From Polaribacter sp. (GTDB lineage Bacteria; Bacteroidota; Bacteroidia; Flavobacteriales; Flavobacteriaceae): 53,250 bases of DNA. The position numbers were made by a program, and so were the translations under genes. The notes beneath the pieces are model-generated. The model did not search any database. It was given only the letters and a program-made list of their open reading frames with translations, and had not been told where the DNA came from. How positions within the stretch are numbered: the first letter of the stretch is position 1; every line of letters starts with the position of its first letter. Positions 45,697 through 53,250 of this stretch are shown one piece after another. The stretch is from the NCBI GenBank assembly GCA_018608545.1, contig JABAZI010000060.1, positions 45,793 through 99,042 on the forward strand. The letters are read 5' to 3'.

Positions 45697-46695
45697 ATGA
45701 ATATTTTAGCATCTAGAATTAATAAAACACTTTTTCTCGTTTTTGTAATTTTATTACTGGGGGTTTCGGGCTACATGATTTTGTCCGATTACTCTTTTGT
45801 AGATGCTTTATATATGACAGTAATTACAATTACTACCGTCGGTTTTGGAGAAGTGAAACCTTTTACGCCCCAAGAGAAAATATTTACAGTATTTTTAATT
45901 TTAACCAGTATAACTGTTTTTGGGTATGCTGTTTCCACTTTCTCTGAGTACCTAGTAAGTGGAAGATTATTTGAACAATTTAAACACAGAAAAGTGGAAA
46001 AACAGATTAAAAGTTTAAAAGCTCACACCATCGTTTGCGGTTATGGTAGAAATGGGAAACAAGCAATTTTAAAATTAAATAACTACAATAAAAATTTGGT
46101 AGTCGTTGAGAAAGACAAAGAGATGATCGCTGAGTTGGATCATGAAGGAGTTTTAAACATTCAAGGTGATGCAACTTTAGATGAAACTTTATTAAAAGCA
46201 GGGATAAATACAGCAGCAAATTTAATTACTGCTTTGCCTTCAGATGCAGATAATTTATTTGTCGTCCTTACAGCGAACCAGCTGAATAAAAAATGTAAAA
46301 TAATTAGCAGGGCATCAGACGAGTCTTCCTATAGCAAATTAAAAATTGCGGGAGCTAATAATGTTATTATGCCCGATAAATTAGGAGGAGATCACATGGC
46401 ATCTTTGGTTGTAACACCAGATGTTATAGAATTTGTAGATCGTTTAACCATTGAGGGGGAGACCACTGCGAATTTAGAAGAAATAGCCGTTCATGACTTA
46501 CCAAAAAAGTATATTAACAAGACCATTTTAGATTTAGATTTGAGAAGGGAGACAGGTTGTACAGTGATAGGTATTAGGAATCCTGATAAGGATTACATCA
46601 TCAATCCAGAAGCTGAAACAAAGTTAACATTAGGTTCTAGTTTAATCGTTTTAGGAAGGCCTGAACAGATTATTAAATTGAGACAATTATTCTAA
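45697..46695 (+). CDS. Potassium channel with RCK (TrkA-N/TrkA-C) domains
   Basis: 332 aa. Two membrane helices (about 10-30 and 64-85) flank a pore loop with the K+ selectivity filter TVGFGE (47-52). The cytosolic part has a TrkA-N Rossmann fold (HTIVCGYGRNGKQAI, with VVVEKD after) and a TrkA-C-like end (~250-332). This is a two-TM potassium channel gated by a nucleotide or ion at the RCK ring. Co-transcribed with the PspC-like gene (3 nt) and the reductase (3 nt). Confidence 0.92.
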   Translation: MNILASRINKTLFLVFVILLLGVSGYMILSDYSFVDALYMTVITITTVGFGEVKPFTPQEKIFTVFLILTSITVFGYAVSTFSEYLVSGRLFEQFKHRKVEKQIKSLKAHTIVCGYGRNGKQAILKLNNYNKNLVVVEKDKEMIAELDHEGVLNIQGDATLDETLLKAGINTAANLITALPSDADNLFVVLTANQLNKKCKIISRASDESSYSKLKIAGANNVIMPDKLGGDHMASLVVTPDVIEFVDRLTIEGETTANLEEIAVHDLPKKYINKTILDLDLRRETGCTVIGIRNPDKDYIINPEAETKLTLGSSLIVLGRPEQIIKLRQLF

Positions 46696-46698
46696 ATA

Positions 46699-47604
46699 AT
46701 GGTTAAAGTCATAATTACAGGTAGTAATGGTTTATTGGGTCAAACTCTTTTGGGGTTGTTATTAAAAGAAAAAGAGTCTTATCAAGTAATTGGTTTTTCA
46801 AAAGGCAAAAACAGAAGTGGTAGAGAAGATTTTAATTATGTTTCGATTGATTTAACAAAAAAAGAAAACCTCAAAGAAAAAATTCAAGAAATTCAACCAG
46901 ATTTTATAATCAACACAGCTGCAATGACTCAGGTCGATGATTGTGAAACCAATAAAGAAGATTGTAATATTTTAAACGTTGAGGTTGTAAAATGGTTGGG
47001 AGATGTTTCAAAAGAAATCAATGCACACCTAATTCATTTATCTACAGATTTTATTTTTGATGGAAAAAAAGGACATTACAAAGAGACAGATACTCCAAAT
47101 CCACTAAGCTATTATGGGTTATCAAAATTAAAATCAGAAGAAGTTTTAATTCATTCGGATATTGAATTTACCATTTTAAGAACGATATTAGTCTATGGGG
47201 AAGTAAATGATATGGGTAGAAGTAATATTGTTCTTTGGGTAAAAAAGATGTTAGAGAAGGGTGAGGAAGTCACAATTGTTAATGATCAGTATAGAACACC
47301 TACTTATGTAGATGATTTAGCGCTCGCGTGCAAAATATCTATTGAAAAAAAGGCAACAGGAATTTTTAATATTTCTTCAAATAAATTATTGAGTATTTAT
47401 GAAATTGCCCAGCAAATTGCGGAAGTCTTTGATTTAAATAAAAATTTAATTAAACCTATTTCTTCGATAAAATTAAATCAAACGGCACTTAGACCAGCAA
47501 AAACAGGTTTTGACTTATTAAAAACAAATAAAGAGCTAGATTTTCATCCAAAATCTTTTAAGGAAGATTTAAAAAAATTTAAAGAAAAATTAAAGAAAAA
47601 TTAA
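46699..47604 (+). CDS. NAD-dependent sugar epimerase/reductase, RmlD-like
   Basis: 301 aa. Rossmann glycine motif TGSNGLLGQT (7-16), then INTAAMTQVDDCE, and the catalytic Tyr139-xxx-Lys143 (SYYGLSKLK). These fit dTDP-4-dehydrorhamnose reductase (RfbD/RmlD) and relatives. No rmlABC genes are nearby, so whether the product is rhamnose cannot be said. Starts 3 nt after the channel gene. Confidence 0.85.
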   Translation: MVKVIITGSNGLLGQTLLGLLLKEKESYQVIGFSKGKNRSGREDFNYVSIDLTKKENLKEKIQEIQPDFIINTAAMTQVDDCETNKEDCNILNVEVVKWLGDVSKEINAHLIHLSTDFIFDGKKGHYKETDTPNPLSYYGLSKLKSEEVLIHSDIEFTILRTILVYGEVNDMGRSNIVLWVKKMLEKGEEVTIVNDQYRTPTYVDDLALACKISIEKKATGIFNISSNKLLSIYEIAQQIAEVFDLNKNLIKPISSIKLNQTALRPAKTGFDLLKTNKELDFHPKSFKEDLKKFKEKLKKN

Positions 47605-47698
47605 TGTAATTTATATTTAAAGCAGAAAACTTGTCAAAAGTTCAATTTTTTGATGATATTGCAAATAATTTTTAAAAAAAAACTAACTTAATTATATT

Positions 47699-49315
47699 AT
47701 GAAGAAAAAATTTCTATCACTGCTTTTATTAGCAGCCCCACTTTTAACATTTGCTCAAGAAAAAGGTTTAGATCAGAAAATTGACGAAGCTTTTAAGCCA
47801 ATATCAGATTTTTTTAGCAGTCTAATTTTCTTTCCAATTTACAAAAGTGAAAGTGTAGAGATTCCGTTTGTACTTCTTTTGTTAGTTGCAAGTGCTGCAT
47901 TTTTTACTATTTATTTTAAGTTTCCAAATATTTTTCATTTTAAAACTGCAATCAATGTAGTTAGAGGAAAGTATGACGAATTGGATGAAAGTCATGGATC
48001 TGGTAATTCAGATTTAGATGGTGATATTCGTGATACAAATAAAGAAGTACAAGAGGGAGAGGTTACACACTTTCAAGCATTAGCCACAGCTGTTTCTGGA
48101 ACTGTAGGTAACGGAAATATTGCAGGAGTTGCATTGGCAATTGCATTAGGTGGTCCTGGAGCAACATTTTGGATGGTAGTTTGTGGATTTTTAGGAATGT
48201 CTACAAAGTTTGTTGAATGTACTTTAGGTGTTCAATATAGAGATGTTGGAGATGATGGGACTGTATACGGAGGTCCAATGTATTATATTAGTAAAGGATT
48301 AAAAGAAAGAGGATTTGAAATGCTAGGAAAAATAGCTGCAGTTATTTTTGCTGTTTTCTGTATTGGTGGATCTTTTGGGGGTGGTAACGCGGCACAATCG
48401 AATCAGGCAACAGTTGTTTTAAAAGAATTATTAGGATTAGAAAGTACAGCTGCCGGTGCAATTATTGGTGTTATATTAGCAATATTAGTTGGTGTCATTA
48501 TAATTGGAGGGATTAAAAGAATTGCTTCAGTTACAGAGAAAGTAGTTCCGTTTATGGCTGGGCTTTATGTCTTAGCTTGTTTATACATCTTAGGAGTAAA
48601 CTTTTCATTAATTGATGATGCATTTTCTCTAATCTTTAGAGAGGCTTTTAACCCAACTGCTATTGGAGTAGGTGGATTTATTGGTGTGTTATTAGTCGGA
48701 TTTAAAAGAGCAGCATTTTCAAATGAAGCTGGAGCTGGTTCTGCATCTATTGCACATTCTGCTGTGAAAACAAAATATTCTGCATCTGAAGGCTTAGTAG
48801 CGTTATTAGAGCCTTTTATTGATACGGTTGTAATTTGTACAATGACAGCTTTGGTTATTATTATTTTTAATTTTGGAGGAGATGCCTCTGGAGCAACAAT
48901 TTTCCAATATGGTGGAGATGGTGCTGGTGCTGTAATGATTGATGGAGTTGCCTATGAAGGAGCCGGAATTACATCAAAAGCTTTTGCGGCTTATATTCCT
49001 TTTTCCAATGTATTCTTAACAATAGCGGTAGTATTATTTGCAGTTTCTACAATGATATCTTGGTCTTATTATGGACTACAATCTTGGAAGTACTTATTTG
49101 GTAGAGGTAAAAAAGCAGACATTACATATAAGCTACTATTCTTATTGTTTGTTGTTATTGGAGCTGCCGCTAGTATGAAATCTATTTGGGATTTCTCTGA
49201 TGCAATGATTTTTGCAATGGTATTTCCTAATATGGTTGGGTTGTACTTTTTGTTTCCAGTTGTTAAGAAACAATTGAAAAGATATACAGATGCTATTAAA
49301 ACAACAAAAGCATAA
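47699..49315 (+). CDS. Alanine/glycine:cation symporter (AGCS family)
   Basis: 538 aa with about 11 membrane helices. Family marks include HFQALATAVSGTVGNGNIAG, GMSTKFVECTLGVQYRD and GFKRAAFSNEAGAGSASIAHS. The first ~20 residues look like a signal peptide (LLLAAPLLTFAQ), typical of Bacteroidota members. It takes up alanine or glycine with Na+ (or H+) across the inner membrane. No obvious operon partner; the 94 nt upstream show no perfect promoter box. Confidence 0.92.
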   Translation: MKKKFLSLLLLAAPLLTFAQEKGLDQKIDEAFKPISDFFSSLIFFPIYKSESVEIPFVLLLLVASAAFFTIYFKFPNIFHFKTAINVVRGKYDELDESHGSGNSDLDGDIRDTNKEVQEGEVTHFQALATAVSGTVGNGNIAGVALAIALGGPGATFWMVVCGFLGMSTKFVECTLGVQYRDVGDDGTVYGGPMYYISKGLKERGFEMLGKIAAVIFAVFCIGGSFGGGNAAQSNQATVVLKELLGLESTAAGAIIGVILAILVGVIIIGGIKRIASVTEKVVPFMAGLYVLACLYILGVNFSLIDDAFSLIFREAFNPTAIGVGGFIGVLLVGFKRAAFSNEAGAGSASIAHSAVKTKYSASEGLVALLEPFIDTVVICTMTALVIIIFNFGGDASGATIFQYGGDGAGAVMIDGVAYEGAGITSKAFAAYIPFSNVFLTIAVVLFAVSTMISWSYYGLQSWKYLFGRGKKADITYKLLFLLFVVIGAAASMKSIWDFSDAMIFAMVFPNMVGLYFLFPVVKKQLKRYTDAIKTTKA

Positions 49316-49325
49316 ATAAGTTTTT

Positions 49326-50219
49326 ATGAATATATTAAAATCCCATTTCTGGTATCATAAAAGCCAAAGAAATGGGATTTTTATCATTGTTTTATTGATA
49401 CTTATTTTGCAATCAATAATTTTTTGTGTTGATTTTTCTTCAGAAGATGTAGACTTTCTAGATTCTATTGAAGTTTCAAAAATTCGCAAACAAATAGACA
49501 GTCTTAAAGTCATTGAAAAAGCCCACAGAACACCTAAAATATTTCCTTTCAATCCCAATTATATAACTGATTACAAAGGGTATCAATTAGGAATGTCTCT
49601 AACAGAAATAGATAGACTGCTTCTCTTTAGAAAAAAAAATAAATTTGTCAATTCCGAAAGAGAGTTTCAGAAAATAACACAAGTATCGGATTCCTTATTG
49701 GCTAAAATAGCTCCTTATTTCAAGTTTCCAGATTGGGTTTCTAAAGTAAATCAACAAAAGCAGCGTAAAAATAAGAACTCGTCAAAAAGTAATTTGGTTT
49801 CAAAAAACAAGACTATTTCCACGAAAGATATCAATAAAGCCACGAAAGAAGATCTAAGAACGGTTAACGGTATCGGGGAGAAATTATCAGAAAGAATAAT
49901 TAAGTATCGTTCTAAATTACAAGGATTTTCTTTTGAGAGCCAACTCCACGAAGTTTGGGGTTTAAAAAAAGAAATCATTATGCGATTATTTTCAATATTT
50001 ACAATTATAGAAAAACCAATTATTAAAAAAAGAAACATTAATGCCCTTACCTTTAAGGAGTTGTTGAAAAATCCCTACATAGATTACGATCTTTGTAAAA
50101 AAATATTTGAATATAAAGATGAGATAGCAGAGTTTCAGAATATCTCAGAATTAAAAAATATCAAAGATTTTCCTATGGCCAAATATGACAGAATAGTCTT
50201 ATATTTGATGTCAAATTAA
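49326..50219 (+). CDS. ComEA-like helix-hairpin-helix DNA-binding protein
   Basis: 297 aa. N-terminal membrane helix (about 17-35), a charged linker, and a helix-hairpin-helix unit DINKATKEDLRTVNGIGEKL with SERIIKYRSKLQGF; a second, more diverged HhH-like unit begins near INALTFKELLKNPYID. ComEA-type proteins bind DNA in the periplasm during uptake. No other competence gene is in the window, so the role is inferred from the fold. It begins 10 nt after the symporter stop. Confidence 0.8.
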   Translation: MNILKSHFWYHKSQRNGIFIIVLLILILQSIIFCVDFSSEDVDFLDSIEVSKIRKQIDSLKVIEKAHRTPKIFPFNPNYITDYKGYQLGMSLTEIDRLLLFRKKNKFVNSEREFQKITQVSDSLLAKIAPYFKFPDWVSKVNQQKQRKNKNSSKSNLVSKNKTISTKDINKATKEDLRTVNGIGEKLSERIIKYRSKLQGFSFESQLHEVWGLKKEIIMRLFSIFTIIEKPIIKKRNINALTFKELLKNPYIDYDLCKKIFEYKDEIAEFQNISELKNIKDFPMAKYDRIVLYLMSN

Positions 50220-50240
50220 AACCCTAAAATACTAATAATA

Positions 50241-51407
50241 ATGAACAGTATGTATTTTTCAGAAGAGCACGAGGCTTTTCGTTCAAGTTTCAAAGATTTT
50301 TTACAAAAAGAAGTGGTTCCGCACATAGAAAAATGGGAGAAGACAGGAGTTATTGATCGTTTTATTTGGGAGAAATTTGGTGAAATGGGTTATTTTGGAT
50401 TATCTACTCCAGAAGCATACGGAGGTTTGGATTTAGATCTTTTTTATACCGTCATTTTTCTTGAAGAATTACAAAAAATTAATTCAGGTGGTTTTGCTGC
50501 TGCTATCTGGGCGCATGAATATTTAGCGATGACGCATTTAAATGAAGAAGCTTCCGAAACAATTAAGCAAAAATATTTAATACCAAGTGTTGAAGGGAAA
50601 ATGGTTGGATGCCTCTGTATTACAGAACCCTTTGGTGGTTCTGACGTTGCAGGGATGCGATCTACGGCAATTAAAAAAGAAGATACTTATGTTTTGAATG
50701 GCTCCAAAACTTTTATTACTAATGGAGTTTATTCAGATTACTTAATAGTTGCTGCGAAAACAAATCCTTCAGACAAACACAAAGGGATTAGTCTTTTTGT
50801 AGTAGACAGAAAAACTCCAGGTATTTCTGCAACAAAATTAGATAAATTAGGCTGGAGAGCTTCGGATACCGGAGAAATTGCTTTTGACAATGTAGAAATT
50901 CCATCAGAAAATCTACTCGGAGAAGAAGGGAAAGGTTTTCCTTACATCATGCAACATTTTGCTTCTGAAAGACTAATTATGGGAGTAAATGCTCACGCAC
51001 GAGCAGAATATGCTTTGGAATACGCCATCAAATACATGGGTGAAAGAGTTGCTTTTGGTAAGTCGTTAGACCAGTTTCAAGCGCTTCGTCACAATATTGC
51101 AGAAATGGCAAGTAAAATCGATATGTGCAAAGAATACAATTATTCTATAGCAAAACGGTTAAACGATGGTATTTATGTGGTAAAAGAAGCTAGTATGTCT
51201 AAGTTGCTTTCTACAAAAATGGCGGATGAAGTAATTTATGATGCCTTGCAAATGCTTGGAGGCTACGGGTATATGGAAGAGTATCCAATGGCGCGATTGT
51301 TTCGTGACAGTAGATTGGGGCCAATTGGAGGAGGTACCTCTGAAATTTTAAAAGAGATTATCGCAAAAATTGTACTAGACCACAAAGAGTATACACCCGT
51401 AACTTAA
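50241..51407 (+). CDS. Acyl-CoA dehydrogenase family protein
   Basis: 388 aa, standard length. Flavin-site segments CITEPFGGSDVAGM and FITNGVYSDYLIV are present, with RVAFGKSLDQFQA and the C-terminal GGYGYMEEYPMARLFRDSR. The usual catalytic Glu of EGTSE is replaced (GGGTSEI), as in isovaleryl-CoA and long-chain enzymes, where the base lies in helix G; here Glu243 in SERLIMG is the likely base. It oxidises an acyl-CoA using FAD and passes electrons to ETF; chain length cannot be predicted. Confidence 0.92.
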   Translation: MNSMYFSEEHEAFRSSFKDFLQKEVVPHIEKWEKTGVIDRFIWEKFGEMGYFGLSTPEAYGGLDLDLFYTVIFLEELQKINSGGFAAAIWAHEYLAMTHLNEEASETIKQKYLIPSVEGKMVGCLCITEPFGGSDVAGMRSTAIKKEDTYVLNGSKTFITNGVYSDYLIVAAKTNPSDKHKGISLFVVDRKTPGISATKLDKLGWRASDTGEIAFDNVEIPSENLLGEEGKGFPYIMQHFASERLIMGVNAHARAEYALEYAIKYMGERVAFGKSLDQFQALRHNIAEMASKIDMCKEYNYSIAKRLNDGIYVVKEASMSKLLSTKMADEVIYDALQMLGGYGYMEEYPMARLFRDSRLGPIGGGTSEILKEIIAKIVLDHKEYTPVT

Positions 51408-51494
51408 AAGGCATATTTTTTTAAAAAACACATAATAATAATGAATGTTTACCCATTCACATTTTGTGGCCCTAAAATATTTTACGAATACCAA

Positions 51495-51524
51495 TTGTCA
51501 ATTCACAATTTGTAATTACATTTG
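51495..51524 (+). promoter_or_regulatory. Promoter of rpsU
   Basis: TTG (51495-51497), 19 nt, then TACATTTG (51517-51524): an ideal Bacteroidota promoter. Transcription should start near 51531, giving a leader of about 70 nt. Confidence 0.75.
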
Positions 51525-51543
51525 CAATCCAAAAATTAAACTA

Positions 51544-51561
51544 AATAGTATCACTACTATT
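51544..51561 (+). promoter_or_regulatory. Leader hairpin upstream of rpsU
   Basis: AATAGTA-TCAC-TACTATT, a perfect 7-bp stem with a 4-nt loop, about 20 nt before the SD sequence. It may bind a protein or position the ribosome; function is inferred. Confidence 0.5.
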
Positions 51562-51581
51562 CAAAATATAGAAGAACTTAT

Positions 51582-51592
51582 GAAAGGAGGTG
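51582..51592 (+). promoter_or_regulatory. Extended Shine-Dalgarno sequence of rpsU
   Basis: GAAAGGAGGTG matches 11 nt of the anti-SD complement at the 16S rRNA 3' end. GGAGG ends 9 nt before the ATG. Almost no other gene in the window has such a sequence, so it is deliberate rather than chance. Confidence 0.85.
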
Positions 51593-51599
51593 CCAACTT

Positions 51600-51797
51600 A
51601 TGTTAATTATACCAATTAAAGAAGGAGAGAACATTGATAGGGCTTTAAAGCGTTACAAAAGAAAATTCGATAGAACGAAAACAATGAAGAACTTACGTAA
51701 CAGAAAAAACTTTACGAAGCCATCTGTTGCCAATAGAGCTCAAAGAATCAAAGCATCTTACGTTCAGAAATTAAGAACACAAGAAGAAGTAGGTTAG
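51600..51797 (+). CDS. rpsU: 30S ribosomal protein bS21
   Basis: 65 aa, normal size, basic; opens MLIIPIKEGENIDRALKRYK with the conserved RKF(D)RT and RNRKNFTKPS segments. bS21 sits by the 3' end of 16S rRNA. In Bacteroidota it helps hide the anti-SD sequence, and rpsU itself keeps a strong SD, which allows feedback control when bS21 is scarce (known from Flavobacterium). The SD, hairpin and promoter seen here fit that. A terminator follows at 51822-51855. Confidence 0.97.
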   Translation: MLIIPIKEGENIDRALKRYKRKFDRTKTMKNLRNRKNFTKPSVANRAQRIKASYVQKLRTQEEVG

Positions 51798-51821
51798 TCA
51801 TAACTTATTTTTAAAAGATCA

Positions 51822-51855
51822 AACTCGTAACGCTTTTAGTGTTACGAGTTTTTTT
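51822..51855 (+). terminator. Rho-independent terminator after rpsU
   Basis: AACTCGTAACGC, a TTTTA loop and GTGTTACGAGTT form a 12-bp stem with one G-U pair, followed by about seven Ts in all. It separates rpsU from the recombinase gene. Confidence 0.85.
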
Positions 51856-51895
51856 ATGCTTTTTTTTGTAGATTTACTTACTAAAGACTTGGAAT

Positions 51896-52789
51896 TTGAT
51901 TGATGCATTTTTAGAATATTTATCATTAGAGAAAAAATATTCTCTTCATACCGTTACTGCCTATAAAAATGACCTGCGCTCCTTTAAAGATTTTTTAGTT
52001 TCAGAATACGATCAAGAAAATTTTTTAGAAGTTCATTATCCTCAAATTAGAAATTGGATTGTTGTCTTGGTGGGGGAAAACTTATCAAATAGAACAATTA
52101 ATAGAAAAATAAGCTCCTTAAAGTCTTTGTATAAATTCTTACAGAAAACAAGTCAAATTGAAGTCAACCCTCTGTCACAACACAAATCCTTAAAAACAGA
52201 AAAAAGAGTTCAAGTTCCATTTACAACCAAAGAGATCAATGCTGTAATATGTCAGATAGAAGTTGGTGATGATTTTATATCCACAAGAGATAAATTAATT
52301 GTAGAGCTTTTTTATTCTACAGGAATTAGAAGAGCAGAGTTAATCAATATTAAAAGTAGAGATATTAGTTTTTCAGATTCAACGATTAAAGTCTTAGGTA
52401 AAAGAAACAAAGAACGCTATGTTCCTTTGTTAACATCGGTGGTTGAAACGTTAGAAAAATATTTAGAATTAAAAAAGGATTTTTCAATTGGTTTAGAAGA
52501 ACTTTTTATTACGAAAAAAGGAAATAAAATATATGAAACACTTGTTTACAGAATTATAAATTCTTACTTTAGTACCGTATCCTCTAAAGAGAAGAAAAGT
52601 CCGCACATACTGAGGCACTCTTTCGCAACACATCTCTTAAATCAAGGAGCAAATCTAAATTCAGTTAAAGAGTTGTTAGGTCATTCCTCTCTAGCCGCTA
52701 CTCAAGTCTATGTTCAAAACAGCCTTGACGCTATAAAAAAAGTGTATAATCAAGCTCACCCTAGGAGCACTAAAAACGAAAATAAATGA
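51896..52789 (+). CDS. xerC: Tyrosine recombinase, XerC/XerD-like
   Basis: 297 aa, TTG start. The N-terminal SAM-like core-binding domain (~1-95) precedes the catalytic domain with Arg145, Lys169, His237-xx-Arg240, His263 and nucleophile Tyr272: all six active-site residues are present. Length and pattern fit the host Xer enzymes resolving chromosome dimers at dif; whether it is C or D cannot be settled. It sits between rpsU and hpf, a normal flavobacterial neighbourhood, so it is not a mobile-element integrase. The stop overlaps the hpf start (ATGA). Confidence 0.9.
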   Translation: MIDAFLEYLSLEKKYSLHTVTAYKNDLRSFKDFLVSEYDQENFLEVHYPQIRNWIVVLVGENLSNRTINRKISSLKSLYKFLQKTSQIEVNPLSQHKSLKTEKRVQVPFTTKEINAVICQIEVGDDFISTRDKLIVELFYSTGIRRAELINIKSRDISFSDSTIKVLGKRNKERYVPLLTSVVETLEKYLELKKDFSIGLEELFITKKGNKIYETLVYRIINSYFSTVSSKEKKSPHILRHSFATHLLNQGANLNSVKELLGHSSLAATQVYVQNSLDAIKKVYNQAHPRSTKNENK

Positions 52790-53094
52790 AAGTATTTACA
52801 CAATCAGTAAATTTTAATGCAGATAAGGATCTTTTAAATTTTGTAAAAGAAAAATTTTTAACCTTAACGAAATTTCATGACAAAATAATTGATGCAGAAA
52901 TTTTTTTAAAAGTATTTAATACAAGTGATAAAGAAAATAAACGAACAGAGGTTAAAATTAATATACCAGGAAGAGAGTTGATCATAAAAAGGGAGGCTAA
53001 GACCTTTGAGGAAGGTGTTAATTCTGCTGTAGACAATTTAAAAAGACAGTTAAAAAGGTCTAAAGAAAAGCAGAGAGATTCTGTAATCTTATAA
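52786..53094 (+). CDS. hpf: Ribosome hibernation promoting factor, short form
   Basis: 102 aa, short HPF/YfiA type. The fold opens VFTQSVNFNADKDLLNFVKEKF, with a basic IPGRELIIKREAKTFEEGVNSAVDNLKRQLKR half that binds the decoding site of the 30S subunit. It protects idle ribosomes in starvation. It overlaps the recombinase stop by 4 nt. Confidence 0.92.
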   Translation: MKVFTQSVNFNADKDLLNFVKEKFLTLTKFHDKIIDAEIFLKVFNTSDKENKRTEVKINIPGRELIIKREAKTFEEGVNSAVDNLKRQLKRSKEKQRDSVIL

Positions 53095-53153
53095 AAAGTA
53101 AAAAAATATATAAAAAATAATTACAAAAAGTTTTAGAATAAAGAAAAACTTTA

Positions 53154-53161
53154 TACATTTG
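53154..53161 (+). promoter_or_regulatory. -7 box of the tRNA-Thr gene
   Basis: TACATTTG, a perfect TAnnTTTG, about 40 nt before the tRNA. It probably drives the tRNA and whatever follows beyond the window. Confidence 0.65.
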
Positions 53162-53201
53162 CAATCCGTTAGAAATAGCGGGTTGTTTTTTTACATCAAA
53201 A

Positions 53202-53250
53202 GCCGATGTAGCTCAGCTGGCTAGAGCAGCTGATTTGTAATCAGCAGGTC
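53202..53250 (+). tRNA. tRNA-Thr (anticodon TGT), 3' part outside window
   Basis: GCCGATG acceptor strand, TAGCTC D-arm, then GCTGA-TTTGTAA-TCAGC anticodon arm, whose loop centre TGT reads ACA (Thr). The variable region begins (AGGTC) at the window end; T-arm and CCA end are outside. Confidence 0.95.

Noticed and set aside
51442..51459. TGAATG/CATTCA hairpin after the acyl-CoA dehydrogenase as terminator
   Set aside because: 6-bp stem without an adjacent T run; not convincing.
51896..52789. Phage or island integrase
   Set aside because: Length, full active site and rpsU/hpf neighbours fit a housekeeping Xer recombinase; no attachment repeats were seen at the tRNA-Thr.

Overview
The window looks like chromosomal DNA of a marine-type flavobacterium (Bacteroidota, Flavobacteriaceae, Polaribacter/Tenacibaculum-like; the genus is a guess). 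It is AT-rich. Promoters match the Bacteroidota pattern of TTG, about 19 nt, then TAnnTTTG. Most genes lack a Shine-Dalgarno (SD) sequence and several seem to start at TTG. Many proteins belong to families I know mainly from this phylum (DUF4834, DUF5683, DUF5777, DUF4159, DUF5117-type metalloprotease, fused NagZ/beta-lactamase, fused E1 alpha/beta). I see no phage, insertion sequence, CRISPR array or rRNA. The region is mostly housekeeping, with one polysaccharide/cell-surface island.

Layout. 1-1199 (-): start of a secreted zinc metalloprotease cut by the window edge. 1373-3964 (+): vWA protein plus AAA+ ATPase pair. 4055-6253 (+): four-gene envelope operon (c-type cytochrome lipoprotein, OB-fold protein, YceI, DUF5777 barrel). 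6308-7864 (-): FAD dehydrogenase. 8217-12467 (+): DnaQ-like exonuclease, a small orphan protein and a GH3/beta-lactamase fusion. 12538-18048 (-): outer-membrane protein, GNAT, rsmE, DUF4159, BASS transporter, acyltransferase. 18215-20969 (+): DUF4834 and YfhO. 20970-22667 (-): TPR/AraC regulator. 22989-27457 (+): methyltransferase, two GT4 glycosyltransferases and a flippase, overlapping or nearly abutting. 27576-28154 (-): Crp-type regulator. 28385-33708 (-): parA, parB, DUF5683, dapB, lepB, WbqC. 33900-36021 (-): nitroreductase and pepD. 36272-38728 (-): fused 2-oxoacid dehydrogenase E1. 38883-45361 (-): uvrA, LOG protein and an M1-like protein fused to a barrel. 45472-51407 (+): PspC-like protein, K+ channel, RmlD-like reductase, AGCS symporter, ComEA-like protein, acyl-CoA dehydrogenase. 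51600-53250 (+): rpsU, a Xer recombinase, hpf and a tRNA-Thr cut by the right edge.

How they work together. The right end is a translation block (bS21, hibernation factor, tRNA) with a Xer recombinase. The parAB-dapB-lepB run combines chromosome segregation, lysine/peptidoglycan precursor synthesis and protein export. The 18-28 kb part probably builds and exports a surface glycan. I found no obviously new large system. The points most worth a second look are the rpsU leader (a full anti-SD match, a promoter and a hairpin), the cytochrome/YceI/DUF5777 operon, an M1-peptidase-like barrel protein with no HExxH motif, an orphan terminator-like hairpin upstream of the glycan operon, and short tandem duplications sitting on start and stop codons.
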